Source: JANMCE01 sp031410595
GTDB lineage: Bacteria; Actinomycetota; Acidimicrobiia; Acidimicrobiales; Ilumatobacteraceae
Direction: 5' to 3'
Assembly (NCBI GenBank): GCA_031410595.1
Contig: JANNZM010000104.1
Coordinates: 127,749-191,748 of the forward strand
DNA length: 64,000 nucleotides
Part shown: piece by piece, positions 36,370-44,134 of the stretch
How the letters are laid out: every line of letters starts with the position of its first letter
How positions within the stretch are numbered: the first letter of the stretch is position 1
The notes under the pieces: model-generated
Database searches by the model: none
Seen by the model: only the letters and a program-made list of their open reading frames with translations
Told to the model about the DNA's origin: nothing
Made by a program: the position numbers and the translations under genes

Positions 36370-37173
36370 ATGGAATGGGTAGAAACCACCGGCCGCACTA
36401 TCGATGAGGCCAAGGGCCTCGCACTCGATCAACTCGGCGTCGCGGAAGATGAAGCCGAATTCGAGATTCTGGACGAACCGAAGGCTGGTCTGTTCGGTCG
36501 TATGCGTGGCGAGGCCCGTGTTCGGGGCCGGGTACGCCCCGTACAGCCTCGGCAGAAGGCTGAACGCCGCGAACGCCGCCCAAAGGGTGCCAAAGAGGAG
36601 GCGCCGGCAACGGACGCCGTCGCCGTAGCACCCAGCTCGACCAAAACTTCCCGCGCCCCCCGCGCCCCAAAAGCCCCGAAGGAACCCGCCATGAACGGTA
36701 GCGCCCCCACCAATGGGTCTGAAGCCGACTCAGCCGCGGCGTTCCTGTCCGGATTGGCGACAGCCTTCGGATATGACAGCACCACCGAAACCGTCAACGG
36801 TGAAGGCGGTGACGTCGAGGTTCGTCTGCAGGGTGCAGAACTCGGACCACTGATCGGGCCCCGTGGGCAGACCCTGCAGGCGGTGCAGGAACTCACTCGT
36901 TTGGTGGCGCAGCCCTACGGCCGTGAGCGCCAGGGCCGTTTGCACGTCGATATCGGCGGCTACCGCGAGCGTCGCCGCGAAGCATTGGCTCGTTTCACGA
37001 CCCAAGTTGCCGACGAAGTCCGAACGACTGGACAGAGTCGAATGCTGGAACCGATGAGTGCCCCGGATCGCAAGGTCGTCCATGACACAGCCGCCACCAT
37101 CGATGGCGTCACCAGCCGATCCGAGGGTGAGGATCCCCAGCGTCGGGTCGTGCTCGATCCCGACAATGGCTGA
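36370..37173 (+). CDS. jag: RNA-binding protein Jag/KhpB (Jag_N, KH, R3H)
   Basis: 267-residue RNA-binding regulator of cell division and elongation. Jag N-domain (about 1-50, WVETTGRTIDEAKGLALDQL), a long Ala/Pro/Lys-rich linker, KH domain (about 135-205, with LGPLIGPRGQTLQAVQELT) and an R3H-like end (EPMSAPDRKVVHDTAAT...GVTSRSEGEDPQRRVVL). Start ATG 36370; an in-frame TTG 6 nt upstream is less likely. It overlaps rsmG by 8 bp. Confidence 0.93.
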   Translation: MEWVETTGRTIDEAKGLALDQLGVAEDEAEFEILDEPKAGLFGRMRGEARVRGRVRPVQPRQKAERRERRPKGAKEEAPATDAVAVAPSSTKTSRAPRAPKAPKEPAMNGSAPTNGSEADSAAAFLSGLATAFGYDSTTETVNGEGGDVEVRLQGAELGPLIGPRGQTLQAVQELTRLVAQPYGRERQGRLHVDIGGYRERRREALARFTTQVADEVRTTGQSRMLEPMSAPDRKVVHDTAATIDGVTSRSEGEDPQRRVVLDPDNG

Positions 37174-37708
37174 CGACAACCTCCTGATCGAGGTCTTGCA
37201 GGAAAGCCACCGGTTTGGTGCGCTGGGCGAGACTCCCGAGGTTGCGATAGCGCATTCGGAACGCTTTTTGGCCGCCCTCGGGGCGGCCAGTTCCGTTTTG
37301 GATCTCGGTTCGGGCGGCGGCGTTCCCGGATTGGTGCTGGCCGTACGGAGACCGGACCTTCGGGTGGTGCTCCTGGATCGTCGGACGGCCCGCACCGATC
37401 TACTCCGCCGCCTGATCCACCGATTGGGTATCACTGATCGGGTGACGGTCCTGGCTGGTGAAGCTGCGGTATTTGGCAAACAGGATCAGTACAGAGGAGC
37501 GTTCGATGCGGTCGTCTGTCGCAGTTTTGGAACACCAGCGGTCACGACACGCATGGCCGGCCCATTTCTGGGTAGTGGTGGTCGGTTGATCGTGAGTGAA
37601 CCGCCAGACTCCCCCGGACGATGGACGACCGACGAGGTCACTCGAAGCGGATTCGTCGCCTGTAACAGCCTGGACGGTTTGCAGGTCCTGCAACGCTGCT
37701 CTCGCTGA
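37166..37708 (+). CDS. rsmG: 16S rRNA (guanine527-N7)-methyltransferase RsmG
   Basis: SAM-dependent methyltransferase, 180 residues, somewhat short for the family (usually 200-240). SAM-binding motif VLDLGSGGGVPGLVLA (about 45), later LLDRRTARTDLLRR and VVCRSFGTPAVT. Loss of RsmG is a known route to low-level streptomycin resistance. The ATG at 37166 overlaps the jag stop, fitting an operon. Confidence 0.93.
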   Translation: MADDNLLIEVLQESHRFGALGETPEVAIAHSERFLAALGAASSVLDLGSGGGVPGLVLAVRRPDLRVVLLDRRTARTDLLRRLIHRLGITDRVTVLAGEAAVFGKQDQYRGAFDAVVCRSFGTPAVTTRMAGPFLGSGGRLIVSEPPDSPGRWTTDEVTRSGFVACNSLDGLQVLQRCSR

Positions 37709-37728
37709 GATGTCAAACTGTTCTTTCG

Positions 37729-37744
37729 AGTTCCACGTGGAACC
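37729..37744. promoter_or_regulatory. parS site 1
   Basis: AGTTCCACGTGGAACC: the 14-bp core GTTCCACGTGGAAC is a perfect palindrome close to the ParB site consensus TGTTTCACGTGAAACA. It lies 20 bp after rsmG and ahead of parA. Confidence 0.85.
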
Positions 37745-37820
37745 GATGCAGCAGATGCTGCGTCCTCCCGTCGCCCTGAGGCCAAAATGTCCTCCGAAAA
37801 GGCCAAAACTGTCGACGTCT

Positions 37821-37836
37821 TGTTCCACGTGAAACA
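37821..37836. promoter_or_regulatory. parS site 2
   Basis: TGTTCCACGTGAAACA matches the parS consensus at 15 of 16 positions. Together with site 1 it forms a ParB nucleation pair about 90 bp apart, close to the origin, as usual for chromosome partitioning. Confidence 0.93.
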
Positions 37837-37953
37837 CGCAGTCGAGGACCGAGAGCGACAATGCTTGACCTTGGTTGCTCACCGCGTCACTATGGGCGGG
37901 TTGCCGAAGGTCGTTGGAGTATCGGACCCCACCTTTCCGGCGTAAGGAGTCTC

Positions 37954-38934
37954 ATGTCTTCTCCGCAGGTCCCGTCTGACCATGGCATTGTGGGACCTTT
38001 CGTGCATCAAACCCCTGGTGAGCAGCAGCATGAGCGCGTTTCTGGCGTCATGGATGCGTTGCCGGACCAGGGGGCGGCATCCGGTGACGGGAGTTCGCCC
38101 GCCGGTCCAGTTGATCCGCAGGCCCCTCAGCCGTTCGGGGCCCCTCAATATGCGTCGGCCCGCCCCGTCCCGCGGGTGCTTGCCGTTGCGAACCAGAAAG
38201 GCGGCGTGGGCAAGACCACCACCGCCGTCAATCTTGGCGCCAGCCTTGCGGACCTCGGTTTCCGGACCCTTGTGGTGGACCTGGATCCCCAGGGCAACGC
38301 CAGTACAGGCCTTGGTATCAACGCCCGCGATGTTGCCAGCTCCATCTACGACGTCCTGCTCAACGACGCGTCGATGGAGGACACCATCGAGCCCACATCA
38401 TTGAAGAATTTGTTCGTCGCCCCAGCAAATCTTGATTTGGCTGGTGCCGAGATCGAACTGGTTGCCGCTTTCAGTCGCGAAATGAGACTCAAGCGGGCCA
38501 TCGATTCGGTTCAAGCCGACTACGACTTTGTGCTCATTGACTGTCCGCCGTCGTTGGGCCTGCTAACGATCAATGCCTTTGCTGCGGCCAGCGAAGTGCT
38601 GGTACCGATTCAGTGCGAGTACTACGCATTGGAAGGTCTGGGGCAGCTCATTCGGAACGTTGAATTGGTGCGCAAGAGTCTGAACCCCACTCTTGAGCTC
38701 ACCACCCTCATCTTGACCATGTATGACGCCCGGACGAAGCTGGCGGACCAGGTGGTGGACGAGGTGCAGGCCCACTTTGGGAACAAGGTGTGTCGTCAGA
38801 TTGTGCCTCGCAACGTTCGACTGTCGGAGGCCCCATCGTTTGGGCAACCCATCATTGTGTTTGACCCCCTTTCGCGGGGCGCACAGGCGTATCAGGCACT
38901 AGCACTGGAGGTAAGCGGTGGAACAGCGGCGTAG
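37954..38934 (+). CDS. parA: Chromosome partitioning ATPase ParA/Soj
   Basis: Walker-type ATPase that moves ParB-origin complexes, 326 residues. Deviant Walker A NQKGGVGKTTTAVNL (about 76), signature Lys, VDLDPQGNASTGLG, VLIDCPPSLGLLT and the C-terminal SLSRGAQAYQALA-like end (FDPLSRGAQAYQALA). The start is ATG 37954 with AAGGAG 7 nt upstream; the N-terminal 65 residues are Pro/Gln-rich. It overlaps parB by 17 bp. Confidence 0.96.
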   Translation: MSSPQVPSDHGIVGPFVHQTPGEQQHERVSGVMDALPDQGAASGDGSSPAGPVDPQAPQPFGAPQYASARPVPRVLAVANQKGGVGKTTTAVNLGASLADLGFRTLVVDLDPQGNASTGLGINARDVASSIYDVLLNDASMEDTIEPTSLKNLFVAPANLDLAGAEIELVAAFSREMRLKRAIDSVQADYDFVLIDCPPSLGLLTINAFAAASEVLVPIQCEYYALEGLGQLIRNVELVRKSLNPTLELTTLILTMYDARTKLADQVVDEVQAHFGNKVCRQIVPRNVRLSEAPSFGQPIIVFDPLSRGAQAYQALALEVSGGTAA

Positions 38935-39853
38935 CGGTTTAGGCAAGGGTTTGGCGGCGCTGCTGCCAACCGAGAATGTCGGAACGGTGGGGGAGTCACC
39001 CACAACCGGGGCCTATCTCCGCGAAGTGCCCGTGGGGAACATCTCGCCCAACCCGAACCAGCCTCGCGGCCGTTTCGATGAAGAAGGCTTGGTGGAGCTT
39101 GCCCACTCCATTCGTGAGCTAGGTGTTCTGCAGCCGATCCTTGTCCGTCCTATGTCGGACGGTCAGTTCCAGCTCATTGCCGGTGAACGCCGATGGCGTG
39201 CGGCGAAACGTTGCGGTCTCGACAGCATTCCGTGTGTTGTGCGTACCACCGACGACGTTGCCTCGGTGGAGCAGGCGCTGGTGGAGAACCTGCACCGCCA
39301 GGACCTCACCGCGCTGGAGGAAGCAGCGGCTTACTTGCAACTCATCGAGGAGTTCCGTCTTACCCACGAGGAACTCGCGAGAAAGGTAGCCAAAAGTCGG
39401 GCTGCTATTTCGAACACGCTACGTCTGCTGCAACTGCCCGCGTCCATTCAGCACCTGCTATCAGACGGACGGATCAGTGCGGGGCACGCCCGTGCGCTGC
39501 TCGGGACGCCGGACCGATCGTTCCAGGAGGCCCTGGCCCACCGGATCGTCGAGGAGGGCTTGTCGGTTCGCTCGGTCGAAGAACTCATCCGCCGTCCTCA
39601 ACAACCGGTTGAGGCAGCACCGTCAGAGCACCACTCGCGGGCCCACGACGGTCCGACCCGCCATTTGCGACCGCCGGGGCTTTTGGAGCTGGAGGAACTG
39701 TTGAGCGAGCATCTCGACACGCGCGTGAGTGTTTCGATGGGTGGAAAGCGCGGAAAGATGGTCATTGAGTTCGCCACGCTGGAAGACCTCGAGCGCATCT
39801 ACAGAGTTATGACCGAACCACAGGCCTCCGATGGGGCCCAACGCTCAGGTTGA
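38918..39853 (+). CDS. parB: Chromosome partitioning protein ParB/Spo0J
   Basis: CTPase clamp that loads at parS, 311 residues. N-terminal SGLGKGLAALLP-like start (GLGKGLAALLPTENVG), CTP-binding GERRWRAAKRCGLDSIPCVV, helix-turn-helix KVAKSRAAISNTLRLLQLP and C-terminal dimerisation segment EFATLEDLERIYRVM. Start GTG 38918, inside parA. Convergent with the CwlM-like gene. Confidence 0.96.
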   Translation: MEQRRSGLGKGLAALLPTENVGTVGESPTTGAYLREVPVGNISPNPNQPRGRFDEEGLVELAHSIRELGVLQPILVRPMSDGQFQLIAGERRWRAAKRCGLDSIPCVVRTTDDVASVEQALVENLHRQDLTALEEAAAYLQLIEEFRLTHEELARKVAKSRAAISNTLRLLQLPASIQHLLSDGRISAGHARALLGTPDRSFQEALAHRIVEEGLSVRSVEELIRRPQQPVEAAPSEHHSRAHDGPTRHLRPPGLLELEELLSEHLDTRVSVSMGGKRGKMVIEFATLEDLERIYRVMTEPQASDGAQRSG

Positions 39854-39892
39854 GCGTCCTCACAGGCTGTGGATATCGCTGTTGACAAACTC

Positions 39893-40849
39893 TCAGTCGA
39901 GGGTTTGGAGCAGCCACGAACACAGGCCCATGGCCAGCGCGGACGCCGCACTGGGCACCATACGCTGGTCGAGCTCGTCAAGCTGGTACACCACGGCGGG
40001 CATGCGGGTCTCGCGCAGGATGGGGAGCCGCATGCCGCGTCGGTCTCCACACGTCAGCATGGGGGCCTCGCGGAGCGCCGTCTGCACCCGTTCGGCCAGG
40101 TTGCGACCCCGGATCGACTCGAAGCCCTCTGTGGCGTAGTAGGAGATCATGGGGGGAGTGCCGCCGGTGAGGCCGAGATAGGCGACGGCACCGAAGCGGT
40201 TGGCCTCGCGGGCCTGCTCGGAGGCATCGGGGAGGTCGAGGGTGAGCACTTCGGCGCCGGTTTGGCGTAGCGTGCGGCTGACGGCCCGGGCGAGCTGGTG
40301 GAACGAGCCGAGGTTGCCTATGGCAAGACGGTTCCCATCGAGCGATGTAAATCCTGCGCTCCGGGAGGCTTCGTCCTCGCGGATCTCGGTGATGGAAGGG
40401 CCGTCATGGCGCTTTGCCGACAGACGGCGCAGGGCTCGATACGTAGAGTGGCCGCAAATGCCATCCATGGGCGTAAGTCCGACATTGAGTTGGAAGTCTT
40501 TGACGGCTTGAGCTGTCTCGTTCCCGAAAATGCCGTCGACCCGACCAGCATCAAAGCCGAGCTGGCCGAGCCGCCGCTGGAGGTCGGCCACGTCGTCGCC
40601 CCGAAGATTCGGGGCGCGCAAGTAGAGGTGCCGGTCACCGAGGCGCCAACTGGCTTCCACCAGCACGGTCCAGGTCATGTCATCACAGATGCCATGGGAT
40701 ATGAGCCCCCGCGCCTGTTGGAAGGCGCAGACCGCTGCCTGGGTCGACACGCCATACACGCCTGGATCAGTTCCTGCTGGTTGAAATCCGGCGGCGCCGA
40801 GCCTTCGCTGAAGGTCTCGGACGGCCTCGCCGGTCGTGCCAGGGATCAG
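39893..40849 (-). CDS. CwlM-like cytosolic protein: two peptidoglycan-binding domains plus a degenerate amidase_3 fold
   Basis: 318 residues from an apparent CTG start at 40849 overlapping the trxA stop. N-terminal tandem peptidoglycan-binding-type repeats (TGEAVRDLQRRLGAAGF and DDVADLQRRLGQLGFDAGR, each with FQ). The C-terminal half has the amidase_3 scaffold (AREANRFGAVAYLGLTGG) but the Zn-ligand His of DPGHGG, the His of SIHAN and the catalytic Glu are not found. No signal peptide. The place between parB and trxA is that of mycobacterial CwlM, which regulates MurA when phosphorylated. The first repeat lies partly ahead of the GTG at 40759, so that start is too short. Confidence 0.72.
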   Translation of the reverse strand: MIPGTTGEAVRDLQRRLGAAGFQPAGTDPGVYGVSTQAAVCAFQQARGLISHGICDDMTWTVLVEASWRLGDRHLYLRAPNLRGDDVADLQRRLGQLGFDAGRVDGIFGNETAQAVKDFQLNVGLTPMDGICGHSTYRALRRLSAKRHDGPSITEIREDEASRSAGFTSLDGNRLAIGNLGSFHQLARAVSRTLRQTGAEVLTLDLPDASEQAREANRFGAVAYLGLTGGTPPMISYYATEGFESIRGRNLAERVQTALREAPMLTCGDRRGMRLPILRETRMPAVVYQLDELDQRMVPSAASALAMGLCSWLLQTLD

Positions 40850-41184
40850 TGGGAGGTGCCCAAGAATTCCGAAAGCTCCTGCAGCATTTGGCCCTTGCCC
40901 TTGGCCCCGACCATTCGCTTGGCCAAGGTGCCGTTCTGGAACACCAAAAGCGTAGGAATGCTTTGGACTCCGAAGCGCATGCCCATCTCGGGGTTCTCAT
41001 CAACGTTGAGCTTGGCGACGGTGATGCTGTCGGCGTGCTCTGCGGCAATTTCACCCAGGATGGGGGCGATCATTTTGCAGGGTCCACACCAGTCGGCCCA
41101 GAAGTCGACAATGATCGGCTTGTCCGAAGCCTGAATGGTTTCGTCGAACGTTGCGTCGGTGAGGTTTACAATTCCTGCGGCCAC
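40846..41184 (-). CDS. trxA: Thioredoxin
   Basis: 112-residue thioredoxin with the WCGPC active site in VDFWADWCGPCKMIAPILGE and the cis-Pro segment VQSIPTLLVF. Start GTG 41184 with AAAGGAC 8 nt ahead (a longer frame to 41211 is possible). It accepts electrons from the adjacent trxB, and its stop overlaps the CwlM-like gene start. Confidence 0.96.
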   Translation of the reverse strand: MAAGIVNLTDATFDETIQASDKPIIVDFWADWCGPCKMIAPILGEIAAEHADSITVAKLNVDENPEMGMRFGVQSIPTLLVFQNGTLAKRMVGAKGKGQMLQELSEFLGTSH

Positions 41185-41230
41185 GATGGGGTCCTTTCGA
41201 GATGGAGTCACAGCGTACCGGCGGAATGCC

Positions 41231-42172
41231 TCAGTGATGCGCTTCTAACCAACGTTCGGCGTCGATGGCGGCCATGCAGCCCGAACCGGCAGCAGTGATG
41301 GCTTGGCGGTAAGTGTGATCCTGCACATCGCCGCAGGCGAACACACCATCGATGTTGGTGTAGGTGGAACCGGGCCGCGTGATGAGGTAGCCGCTGTCTT
41401 CCATATCGAGAATGCCGCTGAAAAGGCCGGTGTTCGGCACATGGCCAATAGCAATGAAAATGCCGGTGATGTCGAGGTTGGACTGCTCTCCGGTCTTGGT
41501 GTTCTGCACCACAGCGCCCTCAAGCTTGTCCTGGCCTTTGAGGTCGACCACCTGATGGTTCCACAGGAACTTCATCTTCGGATTGGCCATGGCGCGGTCC
41601 TGCATGATCTTTGAGGCCCGCAGCACATCTCGGCGCACCACGAGGGTGACGGTACTGGCGAACTTGGTGAGGAAAATGGCCTCCTCGAGCGCTGAATCGC
41701 CGCCACCGACGACGGCGATATCTTGGCCACGAAAGAAGAACCCGTCACACGTGGCGCAGGTAGATAAACCGTGCCCAAGCAGGCGCGATTCGGCTTCAAG
41801 GCCGAGCATCAGCGATTGCGCGCCGGTCGCTATGATGACGGCATCGGCGGTGTAGACCTCGTCATGGGTGTGGACGACGAAGGGGCGTTGGCCGGTTTCG
41901 ATCTTGGTGACCTTGGTGGTGACGTAGGTGGCACCGAAGCGGGCGGCCTGCTCGCGGAATTTCATCATGAGTTCAGGGCCCATGATGCCATCGGGGAAGC
42001 CCGGGAAATTCTCGACTTCAGTGGTGAGCATAAGCTGCCCGCCCGGCTGATCGGATGTGGACGACGGCTCGCCTTCGATGACCAGCGGTGCCAGATTGGC
42101 GCGGGCCGTGTAGATGGCCGCAGTGAGGCCGGCCGGACCCGAACCGATGATGAGAACGTGATGGTGCGACAT
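41231..42172 (-). CDS. trxB: Thioredoxin reductase
   Basis: NADPH-FAD flavoenzyme, 313 residues. FAD-binding GSGPAGLTAAIYTARA, redox motif CATCDG (about 136), NADPH-binding GGGDSALEEA and C-terminal FACGDVQDHTYRQAITAAGSG. Followed by trxA 46 bp downstream. Located as in mycobacteria (trxB2-trxC). Confidence 0.97.
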   Translation of the reverse strand: MSHHHVLIIGSGPAGLTAAIYTARANLAPLVIEGEPSSTSDQPGGQLMLTTEVENFPGFPDGIMGPELMMKFREQAARFGATYVTTKVTKIETGQRPFVVHTHDEVYTADAVIIATGAQSLMLGLEAESRLLGHGLSTCATCDGFFFRGQDIAVVGGGDSALEEAIFLTKFASTVTLVVRRDVLRASKIMQDRAMANPKMKFLWNHQVVDLKGQDKLEGAVVQNTKTGEQSNLDITGIFIAIGHVPNTGLFSGILDMEDSGYLITRPGSTYTNIDGVFACGDVQDHTYRQAITAAGSGCMAAIDAERWLEAHH

Positions 42173-42174
42173 GG

Positions 42175-42480
42175 TCAGACAGCTTCCTTCGTGTGCCGCA
42201 TGCGGAGCAACACGAGCCCGATGATGAGAAACAGCAGGCCCGTGATGCCATGCGCGATCCAGACCCGGTGACCCGTGGCGACCACGACCAGCCGGACCGC
42301 CATGACGGCCAGCAGAGCAAGCGCGAACAGGGCGATGATGGCGGCCATCAGGCCGAACACGACGGTGCGCATAACTTTGATCACGCGATTGGTTGCGGTA
42401 TCACGAACGAGGCCTACGCCCTGCTCCAACTTGGCCGTGAGCGCGGTGATCCAGTCGTCGGTGGTTGACTCGTCAGGCAT
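42175..42480 (-). CDS. Small membrane protein, holin-X/DUF1469-like
   Basis: 101 residues, start ATG 42480. An amphipathic N-terminus (TTDDWITALTAKLEQGVGLVRDTATNRVI) precedes two helices (about 43-64 and 73-92), the layout of the actinobacterial phage-holin-like DUF1469 proteins. It abuts trxB. Function unknown; these proteins are not proven holins. Confidence 0.65.
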   Translation of the reverse strand: MPDESTTDDWITALTAKLEQGVGLVRDTATNRVIKVMRTVVFGLMAAIIALFALALLAVMAVRLVVVATGHRVWIAHGITGLLFLIIGLVLLRMRHTKEAV

Positions 42481-42512
42481 ATGCCCCACCTTACCGGTGC
42501 TGACAACCCCGC

Positions 42513-43511
42513 TCAGCTTTGGGCCAAATCCTTTATCGGGATGTTCGCAACGGGAGTGCAACCGTTCACTGCGAGCACGACCAGAGTCTGGTTGATCTGG
42601 TCGATGAAGACGATGGCCGGCTGACCGTTCCAGAGAATTTGCACCGACAGGCGTGGCACCCCGCGCGGGTCGGGGCAGACCAGCGTGGTTTGGGCGGACG
42701 GGTTGGCTGCGGACGCGACCACGAGGTCTTTCAACTCTTGCAACGTGAGCAACGGCAGCGGCGCACCGGCCGCGGTTGTTGGTGCACCCGTGGCAGGAGC
42801 CGAAGTGCTGCTGGCATTGGAAGCCGCCGGAGCTGCAGTCGTGGCACTTGAGATCGCGGCGGTGGTTGCTGCCGCGACGGTGGTTGCTGCTGCCGCAGTT
42901 GTGGCAGCCGGCGCGGCAGTGGTTGCCGCTGCTGCTGTCGTCGCGGCGGTTCTTGCTGGCAAGGCAGCCGGTGCTGCGGTCGTGGCTGGCGCAACGGCCC
43001 CCACAGGTGGCCCGGCATTGAAGTCTGTCGATAGATCCTGCGTCACGTTCGTCACCTCCGGTGCGCTGACTGCCGCCCCGGATGTCTTTTGAGTGTCGCC
43101 ACGCGAGCCCGCGCGCACGGCGAAGCCGATACCCATCACCGTAAGGAGCGCCGCCGCCAGCAGCATCGGAGCCTTCCAGAACGCAGTGCGCCGCCTGTAC
43201 CGGCCTGAGATCGACGTGACTGGTGCAAGGGGCGGTTCCAGCTCGCCACCTAATCGTCCGCTGCCGACGACCCCTCCGACGACGCCATCGTCGACCGTGC
43301 CTGCGATTGCAGCGGTGATCATGGCGTCGCGATCGATGCCAGCGGGAGGCTGGGCCGCCACGGACGATTGCATCGAACGGAGGTCGGCGACGAGCCCCAT
43401 CAATGCCGGCGATGCCTCCACGTGGGCGCGTTCAGCGGACGTGAGCTCGTTGTCGAGGTACGCGCTGGCCAACTCCCAGTCGGCATCGTCAAAAGCAAGG
43501 AACTCGTTCAT
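42513..43511 (-). CDS. Membrane anti-sigma factor-like protein, Ala/Thr-rich
   Basis: 332 residues. N-terminal ASYLDNELTSAERAHVEASP-like zinc-less anti-sigma segment (AYLDNELTSAERAHVEA), one transmembrane helix about 112-132 (APMLLAAALLTVMGIGFAV), an Ala/Thr/Pro low-complexity stretch about 165-240, and an extracytoplasmic C-terminal domain with two Cys. It overlaps the sigma gene by 4 bp (ATGA), so it likely controls that factor, in the Rv3912-RsmA position of mycobacteria. Confidence 0.78.
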   Translation of the reverse strand: MNEFLAFDDADWELASAYLDNELTSAERAHVEASPALMGLVADLRSMQSSVAAQPPAGIDRDAMITAAIAGTVDDGVVGGVVGSGRLGGELEPPLAPVTSISGRYRRRTAFWKAPMLLAAALLTVMGIGFAVRAGSRGDTQKTSGAAVSAPEVTNVTQDLSTDFNAGPPVGAVAPATTAAPAALPARTAATTAAAATTAAPAATTAAAATTVAAATTAAISSATTAAPAASNASSTSAPATGAPTTAAGAPLPLLTLQELKDLVVASAANPSAQTTLVCPDPRGVPRLSVQILWNGQPAIVFIDQINQTLVVLAVNGCTPVANIPIKDLAQS

Positions 43512-44131
43512 GATCCGTCCGTCTGACGTTCGGGTGGCGGTAGCTGGTTCCCGTGGCGTGTGTCACCCTGGCCTGAAACGTCACCAGAACTGTCGCCAAG
43601 CGCGCGCGCCAGCGCCATACGGCCGCGAGCGATACGCGACCGCACGGTGCCAGGGGGAATCCCGAGAACGGCGGCGATTTCGGCGTAGTCCAAGTCTCCA
43701 ACATCGCGCAGCACGACTGGCACCCGAAATTCCTCGGGCAGTGCGGCGAGGGCGGCGTCCAGCCGGAGACGATCGGCGAGCGTGTCATCTGCGGCCGGAC
43801 CGTCGCCGGTGACATCGAGTCGTTCGAGCTCCGGGAGTCCGACCGCCGGTCGTCGTTTCCGGCGGCGGAGTTCGTCGAGACAGGCATTTGTGGTCACCCG
43901 GTAGAGCCAGGTGGTGATGGAGGATCGACCATCGAAGCGGGGGAGACCGCGCACGATGGCGAGCATGGCCTCCTGGGCCGCGTCGGCCGCGTCGGTGTCG
44001 TTGCCGGTGATGCGTCGACAGATTGCGAAGACACGATCGAAATGGACGCGCAAAAAGGCGTCCATGGCTCCCTTGTCCCCGCGTTGTGCGGCGGCCAGGA
44101 GAAGGTCGGGATCGCGGCCGTCGATGGCCAG
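43508..44131 (-). CDS. ECF sigma factor (SigM-like), apparent CTG start
   Basis: Extracytoplasmic-function sigma factor, about 207 residues. Region 2 contains DLLLAAAQRGDKGAMDAFLR and ITGNDTDAADAAQEAMLAIV, region 4 FRVPVVLRDVGDLDYAEIAAVLGIPPGTVRSRIARGR in pieces (helix-turn-helix). The first helix lies ahead of the ATG at 44065, and the only plausible upstream start is CTG at 44131, just 3 nt after the kinase TAA. C-terminal tail Gly/Pro-rich. Paired with the anti-sigma gene. Confidence 0.85.
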   Translation of the reverse strand: MAIDGRDPDLLLAAAQRGDKGAMDAFLRVHFDRVFAICRRITGNDTDAADAAQEAMLAIVRGLPRFDGRSSITTWLYRVTTNACLDELRRRKRRPAVGLPELERLDVTGDGPAADDTLADRLRLDAALAALPEEFRVPVVLRDVGDLDYAEIAAVLGIPPGTVRSRIARGRMALARALGDSSGDVSGQGDTRHGNQLPPPERQTDGS

Positions 44132-44134
44132 AGG

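Noticed and set aside
37861..37953. Longer parA N-terminus from 37861
   Set aside because: The ATG at 37954 has a strong AAGGAG site and the upstream residues do not look like protein.
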